Below, piece after piece: positions 1 through 11,535 of a DNA stretch of 64,000 nt. The DNA lies in assembly GCA_003028315.1 (NCBI GenBank), contig CP028150.1:2356001-2420000 (forward strand), written 5' to 3'. Every line of letters starts with the position of its first letter. The stretch's first letter is position 1. The notes beneath the pieces are model-generated. The model searched no databases, was not told where the DNA came from, and was given only the letters and a program-made list of their open reading frames with translations. This DNA comes from Neisseria mucosa. Lineage in GTDB: Bacteria > Pseudomonadota > Gammaproteobacteria > Burkholderiales > Neisseriaceae. The position numbers were made by a program, and so were the translations under genes.

Positions 1-2
1 TC

Positions 3-179
3 TCGGTCGTTTTGCTGGGTTTAACCTTAACGGGTTGTCGGTTGATGGGCTGGTATCCATGTTCGTCCTTGTCAGACTGGTGCAAGCCCAAAAAGCCGGC
101 GGCAATAGATTTTTGGAAAAACAGGGTTTACACCGAACATCGCTGCCCGAAAGCGTCCGTTGGTAAAAAGGTCGTCTGA
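3..179 (+). CDS. 3' end of a small lipoprotein gene (partial)
   Basis: The frame is open from the window edge to a TGA at 177-179, and the start lies outside the window. The visible peptide begins with a hydrophobic stretch ending in LTLTGC. This fits the end of a lipoprotein signal peptide, with lipidation expected at the Cys. A Cys- and Trp-containing tail of about 45 residues follows, with no recognised domain. The stop codon lies inside a DUS, so the protein ends KKVV, as do several other genes here. A second frame (2-166) is also open, so the reading frame is not certain. Function unknown. Confidence 0.45.
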   Translation, partial: SVVLLGLTLTGCRLMGWYPCSSLSDWCKPKKPAAIDFWKNRVYTEHRCPKASVGKKVV

Positions 180-217
180 AATTTTCCGCTTTGGTGGGAA
201 CGGCATTTCAGACGACC
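169..217 (+). terminator. DUS inverted-pair terminator
   Basis: A perfect AGGTCGTCTGAA (169-180) is followed 26 nt later by its reverse complement, which can form a stem of about 11 bp. It closes the lipoprotein gene. Confidence 0.6.
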
Positions 218-222
218 CCAAG

Positions 223-379
223 TATAGTGGATTAACTTTAAACCAGTACAGCGTTGCCTCGCCTTAGCTCAAAGAGAACGATTCTCTAAGGTGCTGAAGC
301 ACCAAGTGAATCGGTTCCGTACTATCTGTACTGTCTGCGGCTTCGTCGCCTTGTCCTGATTTAAATTTAATCTACTATA
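223..379. repeat. Full-length Correia repeat enclosed element (CREE), 157 bp
   Basis: It begins TATAGTGGATTAAC and ends with the inverted form, CTACTATA (one mismatch to CACTATA). It keeps the central block of about 50 bp (CTCAAAGAGAACGATTCTCT and onward) that is missing from the three shorter copies in this window. In other Neisseria the long form carries an IHF site, and termini can act as promoters or RNase III targets. It lies 33 bp upstream of proC and could affect its expression. Confidence 0.85.
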
Positions 380-412
380 AAATGTATTTCATTTAAAAAT
401 TGAAGGAAATTT

Positions 413-1210
413 ATGAACATCTACTTTTTAGGCGGTGGCAATATGGCGGCCGCCATCGCGGGCGGATTGGTCAAACAGGGTGGATACTGCATTCACATCG
501 CCAACCGCGGTGCGGAAAAACGCGAGCGTTTGGCAAAGGAATTGAATGTTGAAGTTTCTGAATCCCTGCCCGAACTGCTTTCAGACGACGTTTTGATTCT
601 TGCCGTCAAGCCGCAGGACATGGAAGCCGCGTGCCACAACGTTCGTGTCAACGGCGCATTGGTGCTATCCGTTGCCGCCGGTTTGTCTATTGATACCCTC
701 AGCCGCTACCTTGGCGGAACACGCCGCATTGTCCGTACCATGCCCAATACGCCGGGAAAAATCGGTTTGGGTGTATCCGGCATGTTTGCCGAATCGGAAG
801 TGTCCGAAGCCGACCGCACCGCCGCCGACCGGATTATGCGTTCCGTCGGTTTAACCGTTTGGTTGGATGAAGAAGACAAGTTGCACAACATTACCGGCAT
901 TAGCGGCAGCGGCCCCGCCTACGTCTTTTACCTGCTCGGCGCGCTGCAAGCTGCCGCTCAGGCGCAAGGGTTTAGCGAAGAAGATGCCCGCGCCCTCAGT
1001 CTCGCCACGTTTAAAGGTGCAGTCGCCTTGGCAGAGCAAAGCGGCGAGGACTTCGCGCAATTGCAGCAAAACGTTACTTCCAAAGGCGGAACCACCCACG
1101 AAGCCATCGAAACGTTCAAATCATGCCGCGTCGCCGAAGCCATTGCACAAGGCGTGGAAGCCTGCGTCAAGCGTTCGCAGGAAATGGCGCAACAATATAA
1201 GGTCGTCTGA
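413..1210 (+). CDS. proC: Pyrroline-5-carboxylate reductase
   Basis: Catalyses the last step of proline synthesis, NAD(P)H-dependent reduction of 1-pyrroline-5-carboxylate to L-proline, in the cytoplasm. The 265 residues match the usual length. The N-terminal Rossmann fold opens with FLGGGNMA (residues 5-12). The C-terminal dimerisation domain has SGSGPAY near residue 165 and the family signature KGGTTHEAIE near residue 223. The ATG has AAGGA 6 nt upstream. The TGA is formed within a DUS (protein end YKVV), and yggT starts 2 nt later, so the two are probably co-transcribed. Confidence 0.97.
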   Translation: MNIYFLGGGNMAAAIAGGLVKQGGYCIHIANRGAEKRERLAKELNVEVSESLPELLSDDVLILAVKPQDMEAACHNVRVNGALVLSVAAGLSIDTLSRYLGGTRRIVRTMPNTPGKIGLGVSGMFAESEVSEADRTAADRIMRSVGLTVWLDEEDKLHNITGISGSGPAYVFYLLGALQAAAQAQGFSEEDARALSLATFKGAVALAEQSGEDFAQLQQNVTSKGGTTHEAIETFKSCRVAEAIAQGVEACVKRSQEMAQQYKVV

Positions 1211-1212
1211 AA

Positions 1213-1767
1213 ATGCGCGGAGATTTATTGATATTGCTTGCCGACGGCATCGTTATCCTGTGTTTGGCACGTCTTTTCCTGCAAGCGGCGGGATTGAGTG
1301 AAAATCATGCGCTCTTGGCGTTCAGCAAGCGATCAACCGATTGGCTGGTCAACCCGCTGCATAAAATTCTGCCGGTTAAAAAATACGACCCAGCCTGCCT
1401 GTTGTCAGGACTGTTGTTATATTACATCGTATTCACCTTCATCACTTTAGTGGCGCAGCCTACCGCATTCAGCGCAAAAATCATCATCGCCAATTTTATA
1501 CTGGCAATATTGAATACAATTAAATCAGCAGCTTATGTGTTGTTGATAGGGTTGTTTATCCGCATGGCGCTCAGTATTAAAGATCCCTATTCCCAACTTT
1601 CCGTCGCGCTGGAACGGATATATCGCCCCATACTTTCCCCCGTACAGTTTTTAAAGTACGGACGCTACGATTTTTCAGGTAGTATATTGGCATTATTACT
1701 GTGGATCTGGTTAAGCAGTCTATCGCCCCAAATTACCCGCCAAATCAACTTGTGGCTACTGCAATAG
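1213..1767 (+). CDS. YggT-family integral membrane protein
   Basis: 184 residues with at least four hydrophobic segments. There are two YGGT-type repeats, one around NPLHKILP and one around YRPILSPVQF near the C-terminus. This inner-membrane family often sits beside proC, as here, and has been linked to osmotic stress and to cell-division or photosystem partitioning in different bacteria; its molecular role is unsettled. The gap to proC is 2 nt, with a DUS over the junction, so translation is probably coupled. Confidence 0.85.
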   Translation: MRGDLLILLADGIVILCLARLFLQAAGLSENHALLAFSKRSTDWLVNPLHKILPVKKYDPACLLSGLLLYYIVFTFITLVAQPTAFSAKIIIANFILAILNTIKSAAYVLLIGLFIRMALSIKDPYSQLSVALERIYRPILSPVQFLKYGRYDFSGSILALLLWIWLSSLSPQITRQINLWLLQ

Positions 1768-1960
1768 GCAGCGAGTTCATTAAGAATTTGCAGTATGACG
1801 TAAGCAAAATGCAAAAAAGTGAAAATCAAAACCACGGCTGTGAAAACATGGTATCATGCCGCCATTTCCAAACGGGCTTGAGAAAAGAAGTCCTAAGAAA
1901 TCAATAAAATAAACCACTTGAGTAGCATTTCGTTTCCCGCAATAGATTGAAAGAAAAATT

Positions 1961-2377
1961 ATGGCAAAGCTGACAGAACAAGACATTTTGAATTGGGACG
2001 GCCCGGAAGAAGACTACATGAATAGCGATCAGTTGGCATTCTTCCGCGAACTGCTGGTAAAAATGCAAGACGAACTGATTGAAAACGCATCTGCCACCAC
2101 CGGCCACCTGCAAGAACACGAATCGGCTCCTGATCCTGCCGACCGCGCTACTCAAGAAGAAGAGTACGCGCTGGAACTACGCACCCGCGACCGTGAGCGC
2201 AAACTTCTAGGTAAAGTACAAGCAACCATCCGCAGCATCGATGAAGGTGATTATGGTTTCTGCGCGGATACCGGCGAGCCCATCGGTCTTAAACGCCTCC
2301 TTGCCCGCCCGACTGCTACACTTTCCGTAGAAGCACAAGAACGCCGCGAACGCATGAAAAAACAGTTTGCCGACTAA
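1961..2377 (+). CDS. dksA: RNA polymerase-binding transcription factor DksA (degenerate zinc finger)
   Basis: 138 residues. DksA binds in the secondary channel of RNA polymerase and works with ppGpp to repress rRNA promoters and activate amino-acid genes. The coiled-coil tip, with ESAPDPADRATQEEE, keeps the paired Asp and Ala residues of active DksA. The C-terminal region has the usual helix (GLKRLLARPTATLS), but only the first of the four zinc cysteines remains: the site reads CADT then SVEA rather than CxxC and CxxC. The protein is therefore probably zinc-free, like Pseudomonas DksA2. It lies just upstream of an rRNA operon, a typical target, and a DUS hairpin terminator follows. Confidence 0.93.
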   Translation: MAKLTEQDILNWDGPEEDYMNSDQLAFFRELLVKMQDELIENASATTGHLQEHESAPDPADRATQEEEYALELRTRDRERKLLGKVQATIRSIDEGDYGFCADTGEPIGLKRLLARPTATLSVEAQERRERMKKQFAD

Positions 2378-2420
2378 GTATAACGAAATCGGCTAATTGA
2401 ATTAGGCAGTAAGAAAATGA

Positions 2421-2454
2421 AAAGGTCGTCTGAAATTAATTTCAGACGACCTTT
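2421..2454 (+). terminator. DUS hairpin terminator after dksA
   Basis: AAAGGTCGTCTGAAAT and its near-perfect inverse form a tight stem of about 15 bp followed by a T-rich run. Confidence 0.85.
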
Positions 2455-2533
2455 GCTGTTTTTTGATTTGAAATAAAAGTCTTTGTATTTCAGGTTGTTG
2501 TTAGATTTTTTAGAATTTTTTGCGGTTTAGGAG

Positions 2534-2562
2534 TTGACGGTTTTTGAGGAGGGGGGTATAGT
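2534..2562 (+). promoter_or_regulatory. Upstream rRNA operon promoter (P1)
   Basis: TTGACG at 2534-2539 and TATAGT at 2557-2562 with a 17-bp spacer. It lies about 260 bp before the 16S gene, in AT-rich DNA that could serve as an UP element. Confidence 0.6.
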
Positions 2563-2652
2563 TCGGTTCTTCGCTGCTTCGGCGGTGATTGAACGAACAG
2601 GTAAGTATATCACAGTTGGTCTGATTTTTCGAGGTTTTAAGAAAAGTTTTGA

Positions 2653-2680
2653 TTGACAATGAGATGAAATGCTTTATAAT
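2653..2680 (+). promoter_or_regulatory. Main rRNA operon promoter (P2)
   Basis: A consensus TTGACA (2653-2658) and consensus TATAAT (2675-2680) are separated by 16 bp. Transcription would start near 2687, just before the boxA sequence. Confidence 0.85.
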
Positions 2681-2688
2681 TCGTTTTC

Positions 2689-2700
2689 GCTCTTTAACAA
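2689..2700 (+). promoter_or_regulatory. rRNA leader boxA antitermination site
   Basis: GCTCTTTAACAA matches the rrn boxA consensus that recruits NusB/NusE to protect the untranslated transcript from Rho. A second copy precedes the 23S gene. Confidence 0.75.
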
Positions 2701-2823
2701 AACAGATTACCGATAAGTGTGAGTGCGACAGCCTCACACTGTTTGAAAGACAGACAAGATGATGTTTTAGACATTGTCCTGTTGGTTTCTTTGAAGCAGA
2801 CCAGAAGTTAAAAAGTTAGAGAT

Positions 2824-4368
<1,545 letters not shown>

Positions 4369-4466
4369 GAGAAAGAAGAGGTTGTCGCATTCACACTTAT
4401 CGGTAAACTGTAGAAGATGCGGAAAAATGCTTGAGTGAAGACAAGGTTCGCTTAAGAAGAGAATCC

Positions 4467-4543
<77 letters not shown>

Positions 4544-4548
4544 AGAAC

Positions 4549-4624
4549 GGGGGCATAGCTCAGTTGGTAGAGCACCTGCTTTGCAAGCAGGGGGTCATCG
4601 GTTCGATCCCGTTTGCCTCCACCA
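4549..4624 (+). tRNA. tRNA-Ala (TGC)
   Basis: 76 nt with encoded CCA. The acceptor stem GGGGGCA pairs with TGCCTCC, and the anticodon loop is TTTGCAA. Six nt after tRNA-Ile in the rRNA spacer. Confidence 0.98.
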
Positions 4625-4782
4625 ATACTTTCCAAATCAAAGCGAGTTAAAAAGGCAGTGTGACTGCTTTCTTTTTTTCTAAAGAGAAGTCTGCTGACGA
4701 ATTAGTTTGACGGAAAAAGAAAGGCTGCTATAATAATCAGCTCATTTTGATTTGCGAAGTAAATAGCAATATTGAACGCATC

Positions 4783-4797
4783 GATCTTTAACAAATT
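4783..4797 (+). promoter_or_regulatory. Spacer boxA before 23S rRNA
   Basis: GATCTTTAACAAATT repeats the leader boxA inside the roughly 430-nt tRNA-Ala to 23S spacer. The spacer is otherwise non-coding and includes regions that pair around the 23S ends for RNase III processing. Confidence 0.65.
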
Positions 4798-5055
4798 GGA
4801 AAGCCGAAATCAACAAACAAAGACAATGTGTCTGTTTTTGATGATTGACCGATTGCAAACGGTCAGTTGTCTCCTGAACAGGAAAAGAAAAACAGGTACA
4901 GTATTTGGGTGATGATTGTATCGACTTAATCCCGAAAGACAAAAGGCGGGATTAAGACACAACAAGCAGTAAGCTTTATCAGAGTAGGAAATTCAAGTTT
5001 GATATTCTAGTCAACGGAATGTCAGGCAAAGTCAGAGAAGTTCTTGAAATGATAG

Positions 5056-7946
<2,891 letters not shown>

Positions 7947-8039
7947 TATCATTTGAAGAACTTCAAATAAAAAGCTTACTGACTGATCCAGTCATCACCG
8001 AATATATTGATTAAGGCTTTGCCGATTTGTACAGTTTAA

Positions 8040-8154
8040 GTTTGGCGGCCATAGCGAGTTGGTCCCACGCCTTCCCATCCCGAACAGGACCGTGAAACGA
8101 CTCAGCGCCGATGATAGTGTGGTTCTTCCATGCGAAAGTAGGTCACTGCCAAAC
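8040..8154 (+). rRNA. rrf: 5S ribosomal RNA
   Basis: 115 nt. The terminal stem GTTTGGC pairs with GCCAAAC, and the conserved CCCATCCCGAAC loop is present. Third rRNA of the operon. Confidence 0.96.
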
Positions 8155-8163
8155 ACCTATCCT

Positions 8164-8192
8164 AAGCCCCCGACAGATGTCGGGGGCTTTTA
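8164..8192 (+). terminator. Rho-independent terminator of the rRNA operon
   Basis: AAGCCCCCGACA and TGTCGGGGGCTT form a GC-rich stem with a 3-4 nt loop, then TTTTA. Confidence 0.93.
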
Positions 8193-8491
8193 CTTTGTAT
8201 TGTTTCGGTTTGGCGAATATCATTACCCTGTATGGCGGCGGTGGAGTGGGGTAATATTCCGGATGATCCGGTTGCAGAAGGATGGGCTTTATTGATGTGG
8301 GAGGAGGCCGCTCCGGAATTGAAGTAAGTTGGAGAATGTTGCAGAATAAATACATTTGGGGATAGTGAAGTCGGAAATATTTAAAATTGTTTGAATTAAA
8401 ATGATGAGAAGCATATGATAATAAAATATTTAGTGGTAACGCCTCCACGGCGGTGCCGTCCATATTAACGAAATGATAGGAAAACGCCCTT
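8193..8491. other. Non-coding stretch between rRNA operon and comEA
   Basis: AT-rich, with no convincing open frame. It presumably holds the comEA promoter, but I see no clear consensus hexamers. Confidence 0.4.
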
Positions 8492-8791
8492 ATGAAAAAA
8501 TTCCTCTTTGCCGCACTCTCCGTTCTGACCGCCTCGCTGTCGCTGGCAGCCGTCAACATCAATACCGCCTCTTCTTCCGAATTGGAAGCCCTGCCCGGCA
8601 TCGGCCCGGCCAAAGCGAAAGCCATTGTGGACTACCGCCAGCAGCACGGTGCCTTCAAATCAGTGGAAGAGCTCAAAAACGTTAAAGGCATCGGCGAGGG
8701 TATCTTCTCCAAACTGAAGGCCGAAGCAACCGTCGCTCCCGCACCTGCCAACCCAAAAGCTAAAAACGCCGTCCCATTATCTAAAAAATAA
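8492..8791 (+). CDS. comEA: ComEA/ComE-like competence DNA-binding protein
   Basis: 99 residues. A signal peptide (residues 1 to about 19, ending SLAA) is followed by a helix-hairpin-helix domain, VNINTASSSELEALPGIGPAKA. The second hairpin is VKGIGEGIF. The protein would be periplasmic, binding incoming DNA behind the secretin and ratcheting it inward during transformation. The short C-terminal tail is rich in Ala, Pro and Lys. In pathogenic Neisseria each of four rRNA operons is followed by a comE copy; the position here agrees, so further identical copies are expected elsewhere. Confidence 0.93.
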   Translation: MKKFLFAALSVLTASLSLAAVNINTASSSELEALPGIGPAKAKAIVDYRQQHGAFKSVEELKNVKGIGEGIFSKLKAEATVAPAPANPKAKNAVPLSKK

Positions 8792-8838
8792 ACCTATCCA
8801 CGTATTCGTGAAATTGTAGGTGAATACAATGGCCAAAC

Positions 8839-8877
8839 TAAAAAACGTCCAATCCCGGAAGGGAGCGGGCGTTTTTG
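8839..8877 (+). terminator. Terminator after comEA
   Basis: Imperfect stem of AAAAACGTCC..TCCC with GGGA..GGGCGTTTTT, ending in a T run. Confidence 0.65.
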
Positions 8878-8983
8878 TTCGTTGAACCGATCTTGTTACC
8901 GTGGAACAGACTAGGGAAAGACAATGTATAGTCTTCGCCTTAGAACGTGTTCATTGTCTCAGCCTCTGCTGTAAACTATCGGC

Positions 8984-9292
8984 ATGAACAGAAAAACCTA
9001 CCCAAGCGATATCAGTCGCGAGCAATTTGCGCCTCTCCTTCCCCTGCTGGAAAGTGCCCGTAAACGCACAGCGCCACGCCAGGTGGACTTGTACGATGTC
9101 TTTTGTGCCATTCTCTACCTGCAACGCACTGGCTGCTCCTGGCGCGCTTTGCCGGGCGACTTCCCCAAATGGCGCACCGTGCATTCCTACTTCCAGAGAT
9201 GGACCGAACCACGCGAGAGTGGCATCAGCATCCTTGAGGAAGCATTAAAAAAATCAGGTAGTTGCGGAGCGCCGCAAGCAGGGGCGCCATGA
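8984..9292 (+). CDS. IS5-family transposase, N-terminal frame
   Basis: 102 residues. The DNA-binding half of the transposase includes RTGCSWRALPGDFPKW, followed by VHSYFQRW, typical of the IS1031/IS427 groups. The homology leaves this frame at an A7 run (LKK, near 9247), after which the reading is out of frame and stops at 9292. The catalytic half continues in the +1 frame. Either frameshifting joins the two or an extra A has inactivated the gene. Confidence 0.8.
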   Translation: MNRKTYPSDISREQFAPLLPLLESARKRTAPRQVDLYDVFCAILYLQRTGCSWRALPGDFPKWRTVHSYFQRWTEPRESGISILEEALKKSGSCGAPQAGAP

Positions 9293-9326
9293 AGCAACTA
9301 CTTTCCTGATTATTGATGCGCAGAGT

Positions 9327-9776
9327 GTGAAGAACACGGATACCGCCATGGAAAAAGGCTACGATGCGGGCAAGAAGGTTAGCGGTATCAAGCGACATAT
9401 AGCGGTTGACACGCAAGGTTTGCCGCATGCCCTTGCGGTAACGACGGCGGATGTTACGGATAGAAAAGGCTGCCTGGTGGCATTGGAACGTGGGCGGGAT
9501 AATCTTGGTGCGATACAAAAAATCCTTGCTGACGGTGGTTACACGGGTAAGGCATTTGCTTCGTCGGTACAGGAGTTGATTGGTGCAGAAGTAGAGATTG
9601 CCAAACGAAACGAATTGCACCGTTTTGCAGTATTGCCGAAGCGATGGGTAGTAGAGCGCAGCTTTTCCTGGTTGGAAAAGAACAGGCGGCTTTGGAAAAA
9701 CTGCGAGCGTAAGTTGAGTACCAGTCTGCAAATGGTAGCTTTGGCTTTCTTGGGAGTCCTGCTACGAAGACTATGA
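9327..9776 (+). CDS. IS5-family transposase, catalytic frame
   Basis: 149 residues from the GTG. Sense homology extends upstream in this frame to about 9250 (NQVVAERRKQGRHEATTFLI), so 9327 is not a natural start. The DDE triad is visible: D in LIIDAQSV just upstream of the GTG, D in ADGGYTG, and E in WVVERSFSWLEKNRR. Production of active enzyme requires a +1 (or -2) shift at the A7 run. Confidence 0.75.
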   Translation: MKNTDTAMEKGYDAGKKVSGIKRHIAVDTQGLPHALAVTTADVTDRKGCLVALERGRDNLGAIQKILADGGYTGKAFASSVQELIGAEVEIAKRNELHRFAVLPKRWVVERSFSWLEKNRRLWKNCERKLSTSLQMVALAFLGVLLRRL

Positions 9777-9802
9777 ACACGCTCTTAAAAAACAAACAGG
9801 CA

Positions 9803-10106
9803 GAGACCTTTGCAAAATTCCTTTTCCCCCGACAACCGAAACCCCAAACACAGGTTTTCGGCTGTTTTCGGCTGTTTCCGCCCCCAATCACTCCTTAATT
9901 CTACCCAAATACCCCCTTAATCCTCCCCGGATACCCCATAATCAGGCATCCGGGCCGCCTTTTAGGCGGCAACAGGCACACTTAGCCTGTTAGCCGCTTT
10001 CAACAGGTTCAAACACATCGCCTTCAGATGGCTTTGCGCACTCACTTTGAGCAGACCAAAATAGGCGGCCCGGGCGTAGCGGAATTTACGGTGCAGCGTA
10101 CCGAAC
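9803..10106 (-). mobile_element. Truncated IS1106-like (IS5-family) remnant
   Basis: Starts with the terminal repeat GAGACCTTTGCAAAATTCC. It matches, on the opposite strand, the last 300 bp of the intact element at 30193-31411, including the transposase C-terminus (ANRLSVPVAA). The rest was lost at the junction with the IS3 element at 10107. Confidence 0.85.
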
Positions 10107-10169
10107 TGAACTGCCCCCCCAAAAAAAAGTTGGACACATCCCCTCCAACTCACAAGGTGCAGTTTTTTT

Positions 10170-10520
10170 ATGAGCAAATATACATTACACTTCAAATACC
10201 AAGCCGTACTCCACTATCTGCATATACGCAGCCAACAGCGTACCGCAGACCACTACGGCATCTCACGAACCCACCTGAGACGTTGGATAACCGCCTATCA
10301 AGAAGGCGGTATCGGCGCACTCGAACATCCCCAATCCAAAACCATGCCCCAACACCGCAAAAACCCCTTCATCGCAGATAAACCCGATCAAGAAAAAACA
10401 CAGGCAGAGCTTATTGAAGAGTTGTGCTATATGCGCGCAGAGGTCGCCTACCTAAAGGAGTTAAAAGCCCTCAGCCAAAAACAGACCGAAAAGGACAAAG
10501 CCAAACCGTCCAAACACTGA
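10170..10520 (+). CDS. IS3-family transposase OrfA
   Basis: 116 residues. A helix-turn-helix (HIRSQQRTADHYGISRTHLR) precedes a C-terminal Leu/Glu-rich coiled coil (AELIEELCYMRAEVAYLKEL). This is the DNA-binding and dimerisation half, normally joined to OrfB by -1 frameshifting in the AAAAACAG-type region near 10480. Nearly identical to the copy at 28136-28486. Confidence 0.85.
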   Translation: MSKYTLHFKYQAVLHYLHIRSQQRTADHYGISRTHLRRWITAYQEGGIGALEHPQSKTMPQHRKNPFIADKPDQEKTQAELIEELCYMRAEVAYLKELKALSQKQTEKDKAKPSKH

Positions 10521-11119
10521 GGGCGCAACACCCGCTCAAATACCTGCTGCACATCGCAAACCTGCCCAAAAGCAGCTTTTACTACCATCACCAAGACCGA
10601 CCCGACCCCGACGCAGCCGACAAAGCCCTCCTTGTCGAAACCTACCGGCGGCATAAAGGACGCTACGGGCAAAGGCGCATTGCCGCAGCATTGGGTTGGA
10701 ACCACAAAAAAGCGGCGCGGTTGATGAAGCAGTTGGAACTGAAAGCCCTCATACGGGCGAAAAAAGCCTACCGCCATCCCGCCATGGGCGAGATATCGGA
10801 ACACCTCCTCAAACGCCTATTCAAATCCGAAAAGCCCAACGAAAAATGGCTGACCGACGTTACCGAACTCAAAGGGAAAGACGGCAAACTGTACCTATCG
10901 CCGATATTGGACTTGTTCAACAGGGAAATCGTCGCCTACGCCATGAGCCGCAGAGCCGACAGCGAAATGGTGAAGGAAATGCTCGAAAAAGCCGCCCCCC
11001 GTCTGACTGATAAAGGAACGATGCTTCATTCGGACCAAGGTGTGCTGTACCGTACGGCGGGGTATAGGGAATTGCTTGCGGAGCATTCCATGGTTCAAAG
11101 CATGTCGCGAAAGGCGAAA
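10424..11119 (+). pseudogene. IS3-family transposase OrfB, 3' truncated
   Basis: Homology to the intact OrfB runs from the overlap with OrfA to SMSRKA. It includes the first two catalytic residues (D in WLTDVTEL and D in HSDQGVLY), but the DNAPMESFF segment with the catalytic Glu is gone. From about 11120 the frame runs into IS30 DNA and stops at 11164. Not functional. Confidence 0.85.
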
Positions 11120-11432
11120 TCATCATGGATAACGGCAAAGAGTTCTACCAACACACCAAAATAGCCAAAGCATTAAAGACGGAAACCTATTTTTGCCGCC
11201 CTTACCATTCGTGGGATAAAGGGCTGAATGAGAACACCAATGGACTCATCCGGCAATATTTCCCTAAACAGACCGATTTCCGAAACATCAGCGATCGGGA
11301 GATACGCAGGGTTCAAGATGAGTTGAACCACCGGCCGAGAAAAACACTTGGCTACGAAACGCCAAGTGTTTTATTTTTGAATCTGTTCCAACCACCGGTA
11401 CCCTGGTGTTGCACTTGAAATCCGAATCCAAG
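11120..11432 (+). pseudogene. 3' fragment of an IS30-family (IS1655-like) transposase and element end
   Basis: Contains the last 95 or so transposase residues (DNGKEFYQHTKIAKALK to the FLNLFQP end) and the right terminal sequence, ending CCGAATCCAAG. The same region is complete in the copies at 21018-22097 and 26203-27282. The fragment lacks the DNA-binding half and the first catalytic Asp, so it is inert. Confidence 0.85.
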
Positions 11433-11535
11433 TTCTCCTGAAAATACTGTAAACAACGCTTCTGGTTTCTATATGTAAGGATTGCAGGCTTGTTTGGAAA
11501 GATTCATCGTAAGGGTGTAGATGAATAGCTTTTTC

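Larger units (their letters stand above)
8943..9784 (+). mobile_element. IS5-family insertion sequence (IS1031/IS427-like), 842 bp
   Basis: Bounded by 17-bp inverted repeats, GAACGTGTTCATTGTCT and the complement of GAGCGTGTTCATAGTCT (two mismatches). Flanked by TTA on both sides (8940-8942 and 9785-9787), which fits the 3-bp TNA duplication of part of this family. It carries a transposase in two overlapping frames and inserted between comEA and an older IS remnant. Confidence 0.85.
10107..11119 (+). mobile_element. Truncated IS3-family element (IS150-like)
   Basis: Left end TGAACTGCCCC..AAGTTGGACA matches the ends of the complete copy at 27296-28542. The base triplet AAC before it equals the AAC target duplication of that copy. 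The right part is missing from about 11119, where an IS30 fragment is joined. Confidence 0.85.

Noticed and set aside
2..166. Alternative open frame at the window start
   Set aside because: The other frame has a lipobox-like LTGC and ends on a DUS stop like other genes here; the alternative shows no such features, although it cannot be excluded.
10112..10128. C7A8 homopolymer run as a phase-variation switch
   Set aside because: It lies in the terminal repeat of a truncated IS3 element, outside any gene.
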